Source of the DNA: Pseudomonas sp. N3-W | GTDB lineage: Bacteria > Pseudomonadota > Gammaproteobacteria > Pseudomonadales > Pseudomonadaceae | Assembly: GCF_024970185.1 (NCBI RefSeq) | Contig: NZ_CP103965.1 | Coordinates: forward strand, 4,793,001-4,857,000 | Length of the DNA stretch: 64,000 bases | Direction: 5' to 3' | Part shown: piece by piece, positions 45,000 to 54,995 of the stretch | Layout: the number at the start of each line of letters is the position of its first letter | Position numbering within the stretch: the stretch's first letter is position 1 | The notes under the pieces: generated by a model | The model's input: the letters and a program-made list of their open reading frames with translations, nothing else | Told to the model about the DNA's origin: nothing | Databases searched by the model: none | Translations under genes and position numbers: made by a program

Positions 45000-45415
45000 A
45001 AAAGCAAAAGCAAAAGCAAAAGCAAAAACAGATCGGCGTACACCCTGCCCTTCACCACTCAACAGGCCGAGCGTTAGCTCGCCTGCAGCTCTTGATCTAC
45101 CCGCCCCTTCGGGAGGCCGAGTGGAGGTGTTTATCTGGGGGTGGGCGCGTAGCGCCGTGCGGCGAAGCCGCACACATCGAGAGGAGGTCGTCGCGAAGCA
45201 GACCGTAGGCGATGCCCCCAGATGAATACCGGAGCGAGGGAACGCCGAGCCCTAGCGAGGCGCCGTACGCTCGGGGCGAGACTTTTTGGTTCCTTTTGTG
45301 GCGCTTGACAAAAGGGACTCGCCGTAAGGGCGAAACCATAATCCGCCATTACCGCAGCAACGGATATACACCCAAACCCCAGGAGCATGGTCGGCCCAAA
45401 GGCCGCCAAGGACAC
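45000..45415. repeat. Interspersed Pseudomonas element with AAAAGC hexamer tract
   Basis: A run of about 4.5 AAAAGC hexamers (45000-45028) is followed by a stretch I recognise as a dispersed Pseudomonas repeat (landmarks GGCGCCGTACGCTCGGGGCG, CTCGCCGTAAGGGCG and AACGGATATACAC). ORFs in it have poor codon character and match nothing I know as a real protein. It directly follows the 71-bp array and ends near the chemoreceptor gene. No transposase or clear terminal repeats were seen; boundaries are approximate. Confidence 0.6.
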
Positions 45416-45423
45416 ACCAAAGA

Positions 45424-47388
45424 TCAAAGGCGAAAGTGCCCAACCATGCCCTTCAACTCAACCCCCAACTGCGCCAGCTCAATACTCGAAGCCGCATTCC
45501 CACGCATCGCCAACGAAGACTGATCCGCACTGGCACGAATACTGGTGACACTGCGATTAATCTCCTCAGCCACCGAACTCTGCTCCTCAGCCGCCGCCGC
45601 AATCTGCTGATTCATCTGCTGAATCAACGACACCGCCGCCGCAATACTACCCAAGGCACTCTCAGTCTGAAGCGCATCACTGACCGCCAGCTTCACCAAC
45701 TCCCCACTGCTCTGAATCTGCTGCACCGACGATTGCGCCGCCGAACGCAAGGCACTCACCAACCGTTCAATTTCTTCAGTCGACTGCTGAGTGCGCTTGG
45801 CCAGCGCCCGCACCTCATCAGCCACCACTGCAAAGCCCCTGCCCTGTTCACCCGCCCGCGCCGCCTCGATGGCCGCATTAAGCGCCAACAGATTGGTCTG
45901 CTCGGCCACACTTTTGATCACGCCAAGTACCGTGCCGATGTTCTGAATCTCGGCACTCAGGCTTTCAATACTGGAACTGGCCGAGGTGGCAGAGTCCGCC
46001 AGCTGCTCGATCCGCGCCATGCTCTGACGCACCACCTGCTGACCGTTTTCGACCTTGTCATCCGCCGTCTGCGCGGCCTGGGCGGCCTCTTCCGCGTTTC
46101 GCGCCACGTCATGCACAGTCGCAGTCATCTGGTTCATGGCCGTCGCAACCTGCTCGGTTTCTTCCTTCTGGCTGCTGACTTCCAGATTGGTCTGCTCGGT
46201 AACCGCCGACAACGATTGCGCGGAACTGGCCAACTGCTCGATCCCTGCCTGTAAACCACTGACAATACTGCTCAGACCGGCGCCCATTTGTTGCATGGCC
46301 TGCATCAACTGGCCGATCTCATCGCGGCGGGTCACTTCCACCGTCGCACTCAAATCCCCCGCGGCAATCTGCTGTGCCACGCGGATCACACTGCGCAACG
46401 GTGCCACAATCAATCGGGTAATCACCCACGCAGCGATCAGCCCCGCCAGCAATGCCAGCGCCGATGAGCCAATGATCAGCAACGAGTTCTTTTTCAGCTC
46501 AGTCTGCATCGCCCCGTCTTCAGCAACATAGGCTTGGTCAACCCGCTCGACCACCTGGCCGGCGCGCTGATGCAATTGCTCATAAACGGTCTTTTCCTGT
46601 TCCAGCAGACCGGTGTACTCGGTCAGTTTGTCGCTGAAACTGGCGATATGACCGGCAACTTCATTGAGAACGGTTTGATAGCCCTCATCCTTGACCGTGG
46701 TTTTCAATTGCCCGACCTGGGTCAGCGCTTGATCAGCCTGCTCGATCTTGCCCTTGCCGCCGCTGTCATCGCCCTTGCGGCTCTGGTCCAGACGAACTCG
46801 CGCTTCGTTCATGGCTTGTAACATCAGCCTTGAAACCTGGCTGACCTGATTGGCCTGCTCAATGAACTGGGCACCGTCCTTGCCTTCGGAATCCTTCAAG
46901 GCATAGGCGCCATCATCTGCCAGCCCTGCCTGCAACACATCGAGGTTATTGGCGACGCTGGACACCGACCAACTGGCCATTTCCAGGGCCAGGTCCTTGG
47001 CTTGGGTCAGTGACACGAACTCATCAAAAGCCTTGCGATAGGCCTGCAGCGACTGCTCGACATCGTTCATCACCGGCACGTTGACCACCGACTGCGCCTT
47101 CAACTGGTCAGCCAGGGCAATCAGCGCATCCACTCCCTGATGCAGGGCATCAGCGGTCTTGGGGTTGCCGTGCAAGGCGTACTCCTGTTCAAGCAGGCGC
47201 ACCTTGAGCAAACCGCTGTTGAGCGACGACATCTGCTTCAGACCGTCAAAGCGATGGCTGATGGTTTGCAGCGACCACACGCCAATCGCCGCCACCAGCG
47301 CCGTCAACAGCAGCACCAGTACAAACCCGACACCCAGTTTTTTCGCCATACCGAGGTTGGCAAAACGTCCTTGCACGGCCGAAATCAT
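45424..47388 (-). CDS. Methyl-accepting chemotaxis protein with HBM-type sensor domain
   Basis: A 654-residue chemoreceptor. Membrane helices at about 18-38 and 303-325 flank a roughly 265-residue all-helical periplasmic domain whose length and helical character suggest the helical bimodular (HBM) type known from McpS-like receptors. HAMP follows ([20 protein letters not shown]) and then the signaling domain with the conserved hairpin tip ([20 protein letters not shown]). The ligand is unknown; organic acids or amines are typical for HBM receptors. It has no C-terminal CheR-binding pentapeptide. Confidence 0.9.
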   Translation of the reverse strand: MISAVQGRFANLGMAKKLGVGFVLVLLLTALVAAIGVWSLQTISHRFDGLKQMSSLNSGLLKVRLLEQEYALHGNPKTADALHQGVDALIALADQLKAQSVVNVPVMNDVEQSLQAYRKAFDEFVSLTQAKDLALEMASWSVSSVANNLDVLQAGLADDGAYALKDSEGKDGAQFIEQANQVSQVSRLMLQAMNEARVRLDQSRKGDDSGGKGKIEQADQALTQVGQLKTTVKDEGYQTVLNEVAGHIASFSDKLTEYTGLLEQEKTVYEQLHQRAGQVVERVDQAYVAEDGAMQTELKKNSLLIIGSSALALLAGLIAAWVITRLIVAPLRSVIRVAQQIAAGDLSATVEVTRRDEIGQLMQAMQQMGAGLSSIVSGLQAGIEQLASSAQSLSAVTEQTNLEVSSQKEETEQVATAMNQMTATVHDVARNAEEAAQAAQTADDKVENGQQVVRQSMARIEQLADSATSASSSIESLSAEIQNIGTVLGVIKSVAEQTNLLALNAAIEAARAGEQGRGFAVVADEVRALAKRTQQSTEEIERLVSALRSAAQSSVQQIQSSGELVKLAVSDALQTESALGSIAAAVSLIQQMNQQIAAAAEEQSSVAEEINRSVTSIRASADQSSLAMRGNAASSIELAQLGVELKGMVGHFRL

Positions 47389-47496
47389 TGCGCGTAGCCC
47401 CCTGCCATAATCTGTTACCGGAGATTCGCAACGGCCTTACCTCAGCACAAGTCTCTGGCATCGGAATAATGGCAAAAAGCTACGTCAGCGTCGCTT

Positions 47497-48891
47497 TCAG
47501 GACGCTGGAGGTCGATCCGAAGCGGTGGCCTGGAAAAATCCGCGAGCACGCGGGTCGCACGCATAAGCCACATTGATTCGCAGCCAGTTACCGGCCTCGC
47601 CACCGGGGCTGAAGGCCGTGGCAGAAGACAACAAGATGCCGAAGCGGCGTGCCTGGATTTGCACCTGAGCGTAGTCGCACACCCGCGACCTTGCCCAGAT
47701 GAACAGCCCTCCCGCCGGCTTGCCAAAAACCTGCCAGCCGGCGTCTTCCAGTATTTGCAAGGCAGCAGCCCTGTCGGTGTTCAGGCGCTGGCGCTGACGC
47801 TGGACCAGTTTGCGATAGGCGCCGCTGGCCAACAGGCTGGCCAGCACCGACTCGCAAAACCGTGAAGCGCCCATGCTGCTGATCATCTTGACCTCGGCGA
47901 GCCTTGAAACAACCTCGGCGCCGGCCACTACAAAACCCACCCGCAACGAGCTGCTGAGGGTCTTGGAGAAACTGCCTACATAAATTACTCGCGCGTCGTC
48001 CAGCGCCGCGAGGCGTGTGCCGGGAGGATTGTGCAAGTCAGCGTACACATCGTCCTCGATCACCAACATGCGATGGGCGTTGCTCAACTGCAGGACCCGC
48101 TGTGCCACTGCGAGTGTCAGGCTGCTGCCGGTCGGATTTTGGTGAAAGCTGTTGATGAATAATGCGCGTGGACTGTTCTCGACCAACAACCGTTCCAAAA
48201 CCTCTGTATCGGGTCCGTGTGGTGTGCGCGGCACCTCAAGCATGCGGATCCCGTGTAATCGGAGCAAATCGAACAGGTGGGCAAATCCGGGACTCTCCAC
48301 CACGACGCAATCACCGGGTTTGAGCAAGGTGCGTACGATCAGATCGAGCCCCTGAGTGGCACCGGCCGTGGTCAGGATCCGGCTTTCATCCACCGAGATA
48401 CTCAACAGCTTGAGACGTTTGAGAATTTGTTGTCGCAACGTGGGTAAGCCCAGTGGCGTGCTGTAATTGAACAACCCGGCCATATCGGTGCGCGTCACCT
48501 GGCGGATTGCGTAGCTAAGGTCGTCCGTCTCGCGCCAGCTCTCGGGCAGACCGCCACAACCGAGCCTCAACTGAGTCGGCGGCACATCGGAGCAGTCCGC
48601 CACCGCAGCACCTTCCAGCCAGGGAAGATCCGATGCCCCCTTCAGCTCGGGTGCCGACGTGGCAACAAAGAACCCCGAACCATGGCGCGAGGCCAGAATG
48701 CCTTGGGCGACCAGCCGCTCACAGGCTTCGACGACACTGGACTGACTCAGCAGATTATTGCGGGCGATATGCCGTACAGAGGGCAAGCGAGTCGCTGGGG
48801 GCAGGCCGTTCTGGCGGATCCATCCAGCGAGTTCATCGACGATTTGCTGTACGACTGGCACCATCGCCTGTCGATCGATTCTCAACTCCAT
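47497..48891 (-). CDS. MocR/PdxR-type GntR regulator with aminotransferase domain
   Basis: A 464-residue protein. Residues 1-75 are a GntR winged helix (RLPSVRHIARNNLLSQSSVV) and residues 95-455 a fold-type I aminotransferase-like domain with the PLP lysine in YVGSFSKTLSSSLRVGF. MocR proteins sense PLP or amino compounds and usually control nearby genes. Its immediate neighbours are the chemoreceptor and an SDR gene; the target is unclear. Confidence 0.92.
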   Translation of the reverse strand: MELRIDRQAMVPVVQQIVDELAGWIRQNGLPPATRLPSVRHIARNNLLSQSSVVEACERLVAQGILASRHGSGFFVATSAPELKGASDLPWLEGAAVADCSDVPPTQLRLGCGGLPESWRETDDLSYAIRQVTRTDMAGLFNYSTPLGLPTLRQQILKRLKLLSISVDESRILTTAGATQGLDLIVRTLLKPGDCVVVESPGFAHLFDLLRLHGIRMLEVPRTPHGPDTEVLERLLVENSPRALFINSFHQNPTGSSLTLAVAQRVLQLSNAHRMLVIEDDVYADLHNPPGTRLAALDDARVIYVGSFSKTLSSSLRVGFVVAGAEVVSRLAEVKMISSMGASRFCESVLASLLASGAYRKLVQRQRQRLNTDRAAALQILEDAGWQVFGKPAGGLFIWARSRVCDYAQVQIQARRFGILLSSATAFSPGGEAGNWLRINVAYACDPRARGFFQATASDRPPAS

Positions 48892-49036
48892 GAGCTAGCA
48901 AACTCCTGTCCGTTTTGCTGAAAACAGTTAATCACAGGAGTACGTCGGAAGCCGTGCGACAAAGCCGCCAAAGATGGCAAATCTAACCATTTGAAACACA
49001 ATATCCGGCGCTACTGACGGAACCGCCGGCACCTTG

Positions 49037-49062
49037 AAAAAAACCGCACCAATGCGTTTTTT
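49037..49062 (-). terminator. Probable terminator of the SDR gene
   Basis: AAAAAACGCA / TGCGGTTTTTTT (minus strand) form a short stem with one bulge and a long T-run, 14 bp after the SDR stop. Confidence 0.65.
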
Positions 49063-49075
49063 CCTACACCGTCTT

Positions 49076-49837
49076 TCAAAAAGCGGTAACACCGCCATCG
49101 ACCGCCAGCGAATGGCCCGTGGTAAATGCCGCCCCGTCACTGCACAGATAAAGCACCGCGCTGGCGATTTCCTCGACCTTGCCGATGCGCCCGACCGGGT
49201 GCATGGCGTTGGCGAATTCGGCTTTTTTCGGGTCCGCTTCGTAGGCCCGACGGAACATGTCGGTGTCAATCACCGCAGGGCATACCGCATTCACGCGGAT
49301 TTTTTTCTTGGCGTACTCGATGGCTGCCGATTTGGTCAGGCCGATCACCGCATGCTTGGAGGCCGCGTAAATACTCATTTTCGGTGCCGCACCCAGGCCT
49401 GCCACTGACGCCGTATTGACGATGGCGCCGCCGCCCTGAGCCAGCAACAACGGCAACTGGTACTTCATGCACAGCCAGACGCCCTTGACGTTGACGCCCA
49501 TGATCGCGTCGAACTCATCGAGCGTGCCGTCGGCCAACTTTCCTTTTTCGATCTCGATGCCGGCGTTGTTGAAGGCATAGTCGAGACGACCGTAGGTGTT
49601 TACGACTTCATCCATCAGATTTTTTACATCGCTTTCCACGGTGACATTACAGCGCACGAAGGACGCTTCACCTCCAGCTGTACGAATCAACGCCACGGTG
49701 CCCTCGCCGCCAGCAGTGTCCAGATCCGCCACCACCACTTTCAGCCCTTCAGCGGCGAACGCGAGGGCAGTCGCCCGGCCAATACCATTGGCCGCGCCGG
49801 TGACTACGGCTACCTGACCGGAAAACGTCATGCTCAT
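49076..49837 (-). CDS. Short-chain dehydrogenase/reductase (glucose 1-dehydrogenase-like)
   Basis: A 253-residue classical SDR: cofactor motif VTGAANGIGRA, Asp near VVVADLD that favours NAD(H), NNAGIE, the catalytic Ser (NTASVAGLG) and YAASKHA with Tyr and Lys. I chose ATG 49837 (MSMTFSGQVA), with GAGGA 8 nt upstream. The substrate is unknown. It is divergent from an MDR oxidoreductase gene, with a possible shared operator between them. Confidence 0.9.
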   Translation of the reverse strand: MSMTFSGQVAVVTGAANGIGRATALAFAAEGLKVVVADLDTAGGEGTVALIRTAGGEASFVRCNVTVESDVKNLMDEVVNTYGRLDYAFNNAGIEIEKGKLADGTLDEFDAIMGVNVKGVWLCMKYQLPLLLAQGGGAIVNTASVAGLGAAPKMSIYAASKHAVIGLTKSAAIEYAKKKIRVNAVCPAVIDTDMFRRAYEADPKKAEFANAMHPVGRIGKVEEIASAVLYLCSDGAAFTTGHSLAVDGGVTAF

Positions 49838-49947
49838 TGCTGTGTCCTCGAAGAGAGATTGCGCGGATCGCATGATTACAGTCTAGGCACAGAGGCCTGC
49901 GGGACGGCAGCACTATCAAAAGCCCGGTTAAGCGTTCATGAGTGGCA

Positions 49948-49975
49948 GTGATAGAACCTGTGGGCCAACTATCAC
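49948..49975. promoter_or_regulatory. Possible operator between SDR and MDR genes
   Basis: GTGATAG (49948-49954) and its complement CTATCAC (49969-49975) are centred 21 bp apart, two helical turns; a third copy, CACTATCA, lies at 49911-49918. They lie in the 234-bp divergent gap. The regulator is unknown. Confidence 0.4.
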
Positions 49976-50071
49976 CACACTGGATCGACTTGCATTCGCC
50001 AGGTCAGCCAACCTTGCGGCATCGCCGATGAAGGTCTATCAACAAGGCTTCATTCATCTTGAGTGTTTGTC

Positions 50072-51076
50072 ATGACTACCCAGACCAATCGCCAATTCTT
50101 GCTCGCCAAACGTCCGGTGGGCGCGGCGACCCGAGAAACGTTCACCTATCAGCAGGTTCCGGTCGGCGAGCCGGCGGCGGGGCAGATCCTGGTCAAGAAC
50201 GAATATCTATCTCTGGACCCGGCCATGCGTGGCTGGATGAACGAAGGTAAATCCTACATCCCGCCGGTGGCGATCGGTGAAGTCATGCGCGCCTTGGGCG
50301 TAGGCAAAGTCATCGCCTCGAACAACCCGGGATTTGCGGTCGGCGACTACGTCAACGGTGCGCTGGGTGTGCAGGATTATTTTCTCGGCGACCCCCGGGG
50401 TTTCTACAAGGTTGATCCGAAACTGGCACCGCTGCCACGTTACCTGTCGGCGCTTGGCATGACCGGCATGACGGCTTATTTCGCCCTGCTGGATGTCGGC
50501 GCGCCGAAGGCCGGCGATACCGTGGTGCTGTCGGGCGCGGCCGGTGCGGTAGGCAGCATTGCCGGGCAGATTGCCAAGATCAAAGGGTGCCGAGTGATCG
50601 GGATTGCCGGTGGTGCGCACAAGTGCAAATTTCTGATCGATGAGCTGGGTTTTGACGGCGTCATCGACTACAAGAACGAAGACCTGCTCGCCGGTCTCAA
50701 GCGTGAATGCCCGAAAGGTGTAGACGTGTATTTCGACAACGTCGGCGGCGACATTCTTGACGCCGTGCTCAGCCGCCTGGCAATGAAGGCACGGGTGGTG
50801 ATTTGCGGCGCAATCAGCCAGTACAACAACAAGGAAGCGGTCAAAGGCCCGGCCAATTACTTGTCGCTGCTGGTCAATCGTGCGCGCATGGAAGGCTTTG
50901 TGGTGATGGACTACGCGACGCAGTTCGCCGCCGCCGGGCAGGAGATGGCGGGCTGGATGGCCAAGGGGCAGCTCAAGAGCAAGGAAGACATCGTCGACGG
51001 ACTGGAGACATTTCCAGAGACGCTGATGAAGTTGTTCAGCGGGGAAAACTTCGGGAAGTTGGTGTTGAAGGTTTAA
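50072..51076 (+). CDS. NADP-dependent MDR oxidoreductase (CurA/leukotriene reductase-like)
   Basis: A 334-residue zinc-free medium-chain dehydrogenase/reductase. YLSLDPAMRGWM and the Rossmann signature LSGAAGAVGSIAGQIAK are typical of the prostaglandin/leukotriene and curcumin reductases, which reduce activated C=C bonds. I chose ATG 50072 (MTTQTNRQFLLAK), though GTG 50063 is in frame. A REP hairpin with an adjoining T-run follows it and may end the transcript. Confidence 0.9.
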   Translation: MTTQTNRQFLLAKRPVGAATRETFTYQQVPVGEPAAGQILVKNEYLSLDPAMRGWMNEGKSYIPPVAIGEVMRALGVGKVIASNNPGFAVGDYVNGALGVQDYFLGDPRGFYKVDPKLAPLPRYLSALGMTGMTAYFALLDVGAPKAGDTVVLSGAAGAVGSIAGQIAKIKGCRVIGIAGGAHKCKFLIDELGFDGVIDYKNEDLLAGLKRECPKGVDVYFDNVGGDILDAVLSRLAMKARVVICGAISQYNNKEAVKGPANYLSLLVNRARMEGFVVMDYATQFAAAGQEMAGWMAKGQLKSKEDIVDGLETFPETLMKLFSGENFGKLVLKV

Positions 51077-51085
51077 CCCAAAACC

Positions 51086-51117
51086 AATGTGGGAGCGAGC
51101 CTGCTCGCCCCCACATT
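51086..51117. repeat. Single REP hairpin between convergent genes
   Basis: AATGTGGGAGCGAGC and GCTCGCCCCCACATT form a stem with one mismatch, and TTTTG follows. It lies between the convergent MDR and pyrF genes, so it may also act as a terminator. Confidence 0.85.
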
Positions 51118-51135
51118 TTGATCTTCAGTGTTTGA

Positions 51136-51834
51136 TCAGGCGATTTCGGCAACCACAGCCGCCAATGCCTTCGCCGGATCCGCCGCCTGGCTGATCGGGC
51201 GGCCGATCACCAGATAGTCGGAACCGGCAGCCAGCGCCTGGCGCGGAGTCAGGATGCGGCGTTGATCGTCCTGGGCGCTGCCCGCTGGACGAATCCCCGG
51301 CGTCACCAGTTGCAACGACGGATGTGCCGACTTCAGCGCCTGGGCTTCCAGGGCCGAGCAGACCAGACCGTCCATCCCGGCTTTTTCAGCCAGAGCGGCC
51401 AGGCGCAGCACCTGTTCCTGCGGCTCGATGTCCAGGCCGATACCCGCCAGGTCCTCACGCTCCATGCTGGTCAGCACGGTCACGCCAATCAGCAGCGGCT
51501 TGGGGCCGGTGAGCTGGTCGAGCACTTCACGACAGGCCGCCATCATGCGCAGGCCGCCGGAGCAGTGTACGTTGACCATCCACACGCCCATTTGCGCGGC
51601 GGCCTTGACCGCCATCGCGGTGGTGTTCGGGATGTCGTGGAACTTGAGGTCCAGGAACACTTCGAAACCCTTGTCGCGCAGGGTGCCGACAATTTCCGAC
51701 GCGCAACTGGTGAACAGTTCCTTGCCGACTTTGACCCGGCACAGTTTCGGATCCAGTTGATCGGCCAGTTTCAGTGCGGCGTCACGGGTGGGGAAATCCA
51801 GGGCGACGATGATAGGAGTCTGGCAGACGGACAT
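51136..51834 (-). CDS. pyrF: Orotidine 5'-phosphate decarboxylase
   Basis: The last step of UMP synthesis. The 232-residue protein has VALDFPTRD, the catalytic DxKxxD ([12 protein letters not shown]) and the phosphate-binding ITPGIRP-like VTPGIRP with [12 protein letters not shown] chose ATG 51834 ([13 protein letters not shown]). Full-length and of the usual size. Confidence 0.96.
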   Translation of the reverse strand: MSVCQTPIIVALDFPTRDAALKLADQLDPKLCRVKVGKELFTSCASEIVGTLRDKGFEVFLDLKFHDIPNTTAMAVKAAAQMGVWMVNVHCSGGLRMMAACREVLDQLTGPKPLLIGVTVLTSMEREDLAGIGLDIEPQEQVLRLAALAEKAGMDGLVCSALEAQALKSAHPSLQLVTPGIRPAGSAQDDQRRILTPRQALAAGSDYLVIGRPISQAADPAKALAAVVAEIA

Positions 51835-52115
51835 GTGCGGGCTCTCAGGCAGGACGAAATCGGCGCGCATTGTAGCGGAACCAGCGGCGCTGCGGGACCC
51901 GATGATCGGTAAATCATCGACGCTGTTGTATCCAGACTAGACTCTGAAGTAATTGTGTCAAAACAGATACACACAGGACACGCCTGCAACATGTGCCCTG
52001 ACTACCTTCGGTAGCCGAAACACCTCCTTACAGCACTTCCCGCCTTCGGGCAGGACGCCTATGCTGAAGCCACAACCTCGCAGCCCATCTTTGTGGTTGG
52101 CAGCCTCTCTGGCAG

Positions 52116-52886
52116 ATGAATTCACGCATGCAGAACATTCAAGCACCTGTGAACGATGATCAAAAAGCACTCGGCGACGACAAGCGCTGGAGCATCCGTG
52201 CGCTGATCGTCGACGATGACGTCCCGATTCGCGAACTGATGATGGATTACCTGGCCCGCTTCAATATCAACGCCAGCGGTGTCACCGACGGCGCGGCCAT
52301 GCGCCAGGCACTGCAAGCGGAGCATTTCGACGTGGTCGTGCTTGATCTGATGCTGCCCGGCGAAGATGGCCTGTCCCTGTGCCGCTGGCTTCGCGCAGAG
52401 TCGGATATCCCGATCCTGATGCTCACCGCACGCTGCGAACCTACCGACCGGATCATCGGCCTGGAACTGGGTGCAGATGACTACATGGCCAAGCCCTTCG
52501 AACCTCGGGAGCTGGTCGCGCGTATTCAGACAATTCTGCGCCGGGTGCGGGACGATCGTACTGAACAGCGTGCGAATATTCGCTTCGACAACTGGCGCCT
52601 GAACAGTGTGCTACGCCAATTGATCGCCGCCGACGGCCTGGTAGTGCCGCTGTCGAACGCTGAATTCCGTCTGCTCTGGGTCTTCATCGAACGCCCGCGT
52701 CGAGTGCTCAGCCGCGAACAATTGCTGGATGCTGCCCGTGGCCGCTCGATCGAAGCCTTTGATCGCAGTATCGACCTGCTGGTCTCGCGCCTGCGGCAGA
52801 AACTCGGCGATGACCCCAAGGCCCCGCAGTTGATCAAGACCGTTCGCGGTGAAGGTTATCTGTTCGACGCACGAGACATCGGCTAA
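52116..52886 (+). CDS. OmpR family response regulator
   Basis: A 256-residue regulator with a receiver domain (residues 28-140: acidic pocket DDD33-35, phospho-acceptor Asp77 in VVVLDLMLPGEDG, Thr104, Lys126) and a C-terminal OmpR-type winged helix (from about 150). The stop overlaps the kinase ATG (TAATG), so the pair is coupled. ATG 52116 or 52128 may be the start; neither has a strong Shine-Dalgarno. Two short TTCG-loop hairpins lie in the 150 bp upstream. It resembles P. aeruginosa PA2881/PA2882-type systems as I remember; the signal is unknown. Confidence 0.9.
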   Translation: MNSRMQNIQAPVNDDQKALGDDKRWSIRALIVDDDVPIRELMMDYLARFNINASGVTDGAAMRQALQAEHFDVVVLDLMLPGEDGLSLCRWLRAESDIPILMLTARCEPTDRIIGLELGADDYMAKPFEPRELVARIQTILRRVRDDRTEQRANIRFDNWRLNSVLRQLIAADGLVVPLSNAEFRLLWVFIERPRRVLSREQLLDAARGRSIEAFDRSIDLLVSRLRQKLGDDPKAPQLIKTVRGEGYLFDARDIG

Positions 52887-53938
52887 TGCGGGTGCGCTTC
52901 GATACGCTGTTCGGACGCCTGTTTGGCGTGCTGTTGGTGGCGATTATCCTGGCGCACCTGTTGGCGTTTCTCTGGTTTCACCATTACGGCCCACCGCCGC
53001 CGCCGCCCTTCCCGCCAGAATTTGCCCATCCGCTGGACGGACAACGTCTGCCAATGGATCCGCGTTTTCAGCCGCGACCACCGCGCCCCTGGTTCGGCGG
53101 CCCCCTGGTACCGCTGACCACTCAGTTCATCTCGCTGATCATTGCGGCCTGGTACGGTGCCAAACTGCTCAGCCGACCCATCCAGCGCCTGAGTGATGCT
53201 GCCGAGCGCCTGAGCGAAAACCTCGACAGCCCGCCACTGGATGAATCCGGTCCACGCGAGGCACGACAAGCTGCCCATACATTCAACAAGATGCAGCAAC
53301 GCATCCGAGAACAGGTGCAACAGCGCTCGCGGATGCTCGGGGCGGTGTCCCATGACCTGCGAACGCCGCTGTCACGGCTAAAACTGCGGCTCGAACAGAT
53401 CGACGACGAAAAGCTGCAAGGCCAGATGCGTCAGGATCTGGATGACATGATCCACATGCTCGACGCCACCCTCACCTACCTGCACGAACACCGCACCAGC
53501 GAAGCCCGGCAGTGGATGGACGTGCAGGCGCTGGTAGAGTCCCTGTGTGAAAACGCCCAGGATCAGGGCTCGGACGTGCAGGCCAGCGGCCATTGCGCGC
53601 CGCTGCAAGTGCAGCCGATGGCGTTGCGTTCCTGCGTCAACAACCTGCTGGATAATGCCCTGCGCTACGCGGGGCAGGCGCTGATCGAACTGCAGGACAA
53701 TCGCGAGCAACTGATCATCCGGGTGATCGACCATGGGCCGGGCATTGCGGCGGATAAACGCGAAGCGGTGTTCGAGCCGTTCTTTCGTCTGGAAGGCTCG
53801 CGTAACCGCAACTCCGGCGGGGTCGGCCTGGGCATGACCATCGCCCGCGAAGCGGCGGAGCGTCTGGGCGGGCAGTTGAGCCTGGAAGAAACACCCGGTG
53901 GTGGCCTCACCGCCGTGATCAACCTGCCGCGCACCTGA
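52886..53938 (+). CDS. Sensor histidine kinase
   Basis: A 350-residue inner-membrane kinase with helices at about 12-30 and 76-92 and a short periplasmic loop of some 45 residues that is strikingly rich in Pro, His and aromatics (HHYGPPPPPP start, FQPRPPRPWFGG end). HAMP covers about 93-145; the phospho-acceptor is His156 (AVSHDLRTPLSRL). N-box (NNLLDNALRYAG) and G-box (DHGPGIAADK, GGVGLGMTIA) are intact. A loop this small more likely senses a small cation or a membrane state than a large ligand (inference). Confidence 0.92.
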   Translation: MRVRFDTLFGRLFGVLLVAIILAHLLAFLWFHHYGPPPPPPFPPEFAHPLDGQRLPMDPRFQPRPPRPWFGGPLVPLTTQFISLIIAAWYGAKLLSRPIQRLSDAAERLSENLDSPPLDESGPREARQAAHTFNKMQQRIREQVQQRSRMLGAVSHDLRTPLSRLKLRLEQIDDEKLQGQMRQDLDDMIHMLDATLTYLHEHRTSEARQWMDVQALVESLCENAQDQGSDVQASGHCAPLQVQPMALRSCVNNLLDNALRYAGQALIELQDNREQLIIRVIDHGPGIAADKREAVFEPFFRLEGSRNRNSGGVGLGMTIAREAAERLGGQLSLEETPGGGLTAVINLPRT

Positions 53939-54083
53939 TCGCACACAAATCCCACAGGATTCAGCCCCGTTTGATACGTGTGTGTACCCATCGGTACAAA
54001 CCCCACAAACCCACGACAACTTGCCCCCTGAGGCTGCATGAGCCGGTGCCCCCGCCGGTTTTTCATCCCAGGGAGTCAGTCCA

Positions 54084-54947
54084 ATGGTCGGTAGCATCAG
54101 CAGTAACTACCCGAGCTATACCAGCACGAGTACCAGCACCACCGCGGCCGATAGCGCCCGCCGCGAGCAGTTCCAGAAAAACCTGTTCGCCAAGCTCGAC
54201 ACCAATGGTGACGGCACCGTCAGCCAGGACGAACTGAAGGCCGCTCAGGCGAAGAAGCCCAACAGCCACATGCTGGCGAACCTGAGCAAGAACTTTGCCG
54301 CTCTGGACAGCGACAACAGCGGTGGTCTGAGCAGTGAAGAAATGGCGGCGATGGCACCGCCCCAACAGTCGCAGGATCAGCCGCCGAGCACGGAACTGGC
54401 TGATGCGCTGCTCAGCGTGCTGGACACCAATGGTAATGGCTCAATCAGCAGCGACGAGCTGAGCAAGGGCTTGAGCAGTGTTGGCAGCAGTGCCGACAGC
54501 TCGCAGATATTCTCGGCCCTGGACACCAATCAGGACGGCACCGTCAGCGCGGACGAACTGGCCGCCGCCCTGTCCCCACCGCCGCCACCGCCTCAGCAGG
54601 TGTCGGGCGACCAACTGTTCAGCCAGCTCGACAGCGACGGTGATGGCAGCATCAGCGCAACCGAACTGAGCAGCGCCCTACAGGCCAGCACGGGAACTTC
54701 GTCGACTTCAACTTCCACCGACACCAGCGCCGCGTTACTCAAGGTACTGGACACCGACGGCAGCGGCGGCGTCAGCAGCAACGAACTCAAGGCCGCGCTG
54801 CAAGCCGGTCGTGAGCAAAACAGTGGGAGCTCCACCGCTCAGTCGACGTTGAAAGAAGCCCTGAATGCAATGATCGCCAGCATCAGCAAGCAATACGCCC
54901 AGGAAAACGTCACGACCGTGGGTACAAACCTGAACGTGGCGACCTGA
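54084..54947 (+). CDS. EF-hand calcium-binding protein, XopAW-like
   Basis: A 287-residue Ser/Asp-rich protein with six EF-hand loops at about 39-50, 75-86, 114-125, 147-158, 183-194 and 223-234 (for example DTNGDGTVSQDE and DSDGDGSISATE). It resembles a Pseudomonas family annotated as XopAW-like after a Xanthomonas effector; no type III signal can be claimed. There is no Sec signal. It is 145 bp downstream of the two-component pair on the same strand, with a possible promoter (TTGATA, 18 bp, TACAAA) between, so calcium-linked control by that system is an idea only. Confidence 0.88.
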   Translation: MVGSISSNYPSYTSTSTSTTAADSARREQFQKNLFAKLDTNGDGTVSQDELKAAQAKKPNSHMLANLSKNFAALDSDNSGGLSSEEMAAMAPPQQSQDQPPSTELADALLSVLDTNGNGSISSDELSKGLSSVGSSADSSQIFSALDTNQDGTVSADELAAALSPPPPPPQQVSGDQLFSQLDSDGDGSISATELSSALQASTGTSSTSTSTDTSAALLKVLDTDGSGGVSSNELKAALQAGREQNSGSSTAQSTLKEALNAMIASISKQYAQENVTTVGTNLNVAT

Positions 54948-54995
54948 ATAACAACATCGCGCCTACGCTGAACCACAAAATCCCGTAGGCGCTGC

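Noticed and set aside
44461..45225. Repetitive ORFs with 71-residue repeats across the tandem array in all three plus frames
   Set aside because: A 71-bp period with no stop in any frame yields the same circular 71-residue repeat in every frame. There is no ribosome site or codon bias, and the DNA is REP-derived.
45131..45427. Hypothetical protein ORFs within the 45.0-45.4 kb element
   Set aside because: Several overlapping frames on both strands, none with a ribosome site or typical codon use; such calls are common over-annotations of this dispersed repeat.
51953..52170. Small ORFs on both strands upstream of the response regulator gene
   Set aside because: They overlap the pyrF/response-regulator promoter region, lack convincing starts and have no recognisable sequence.
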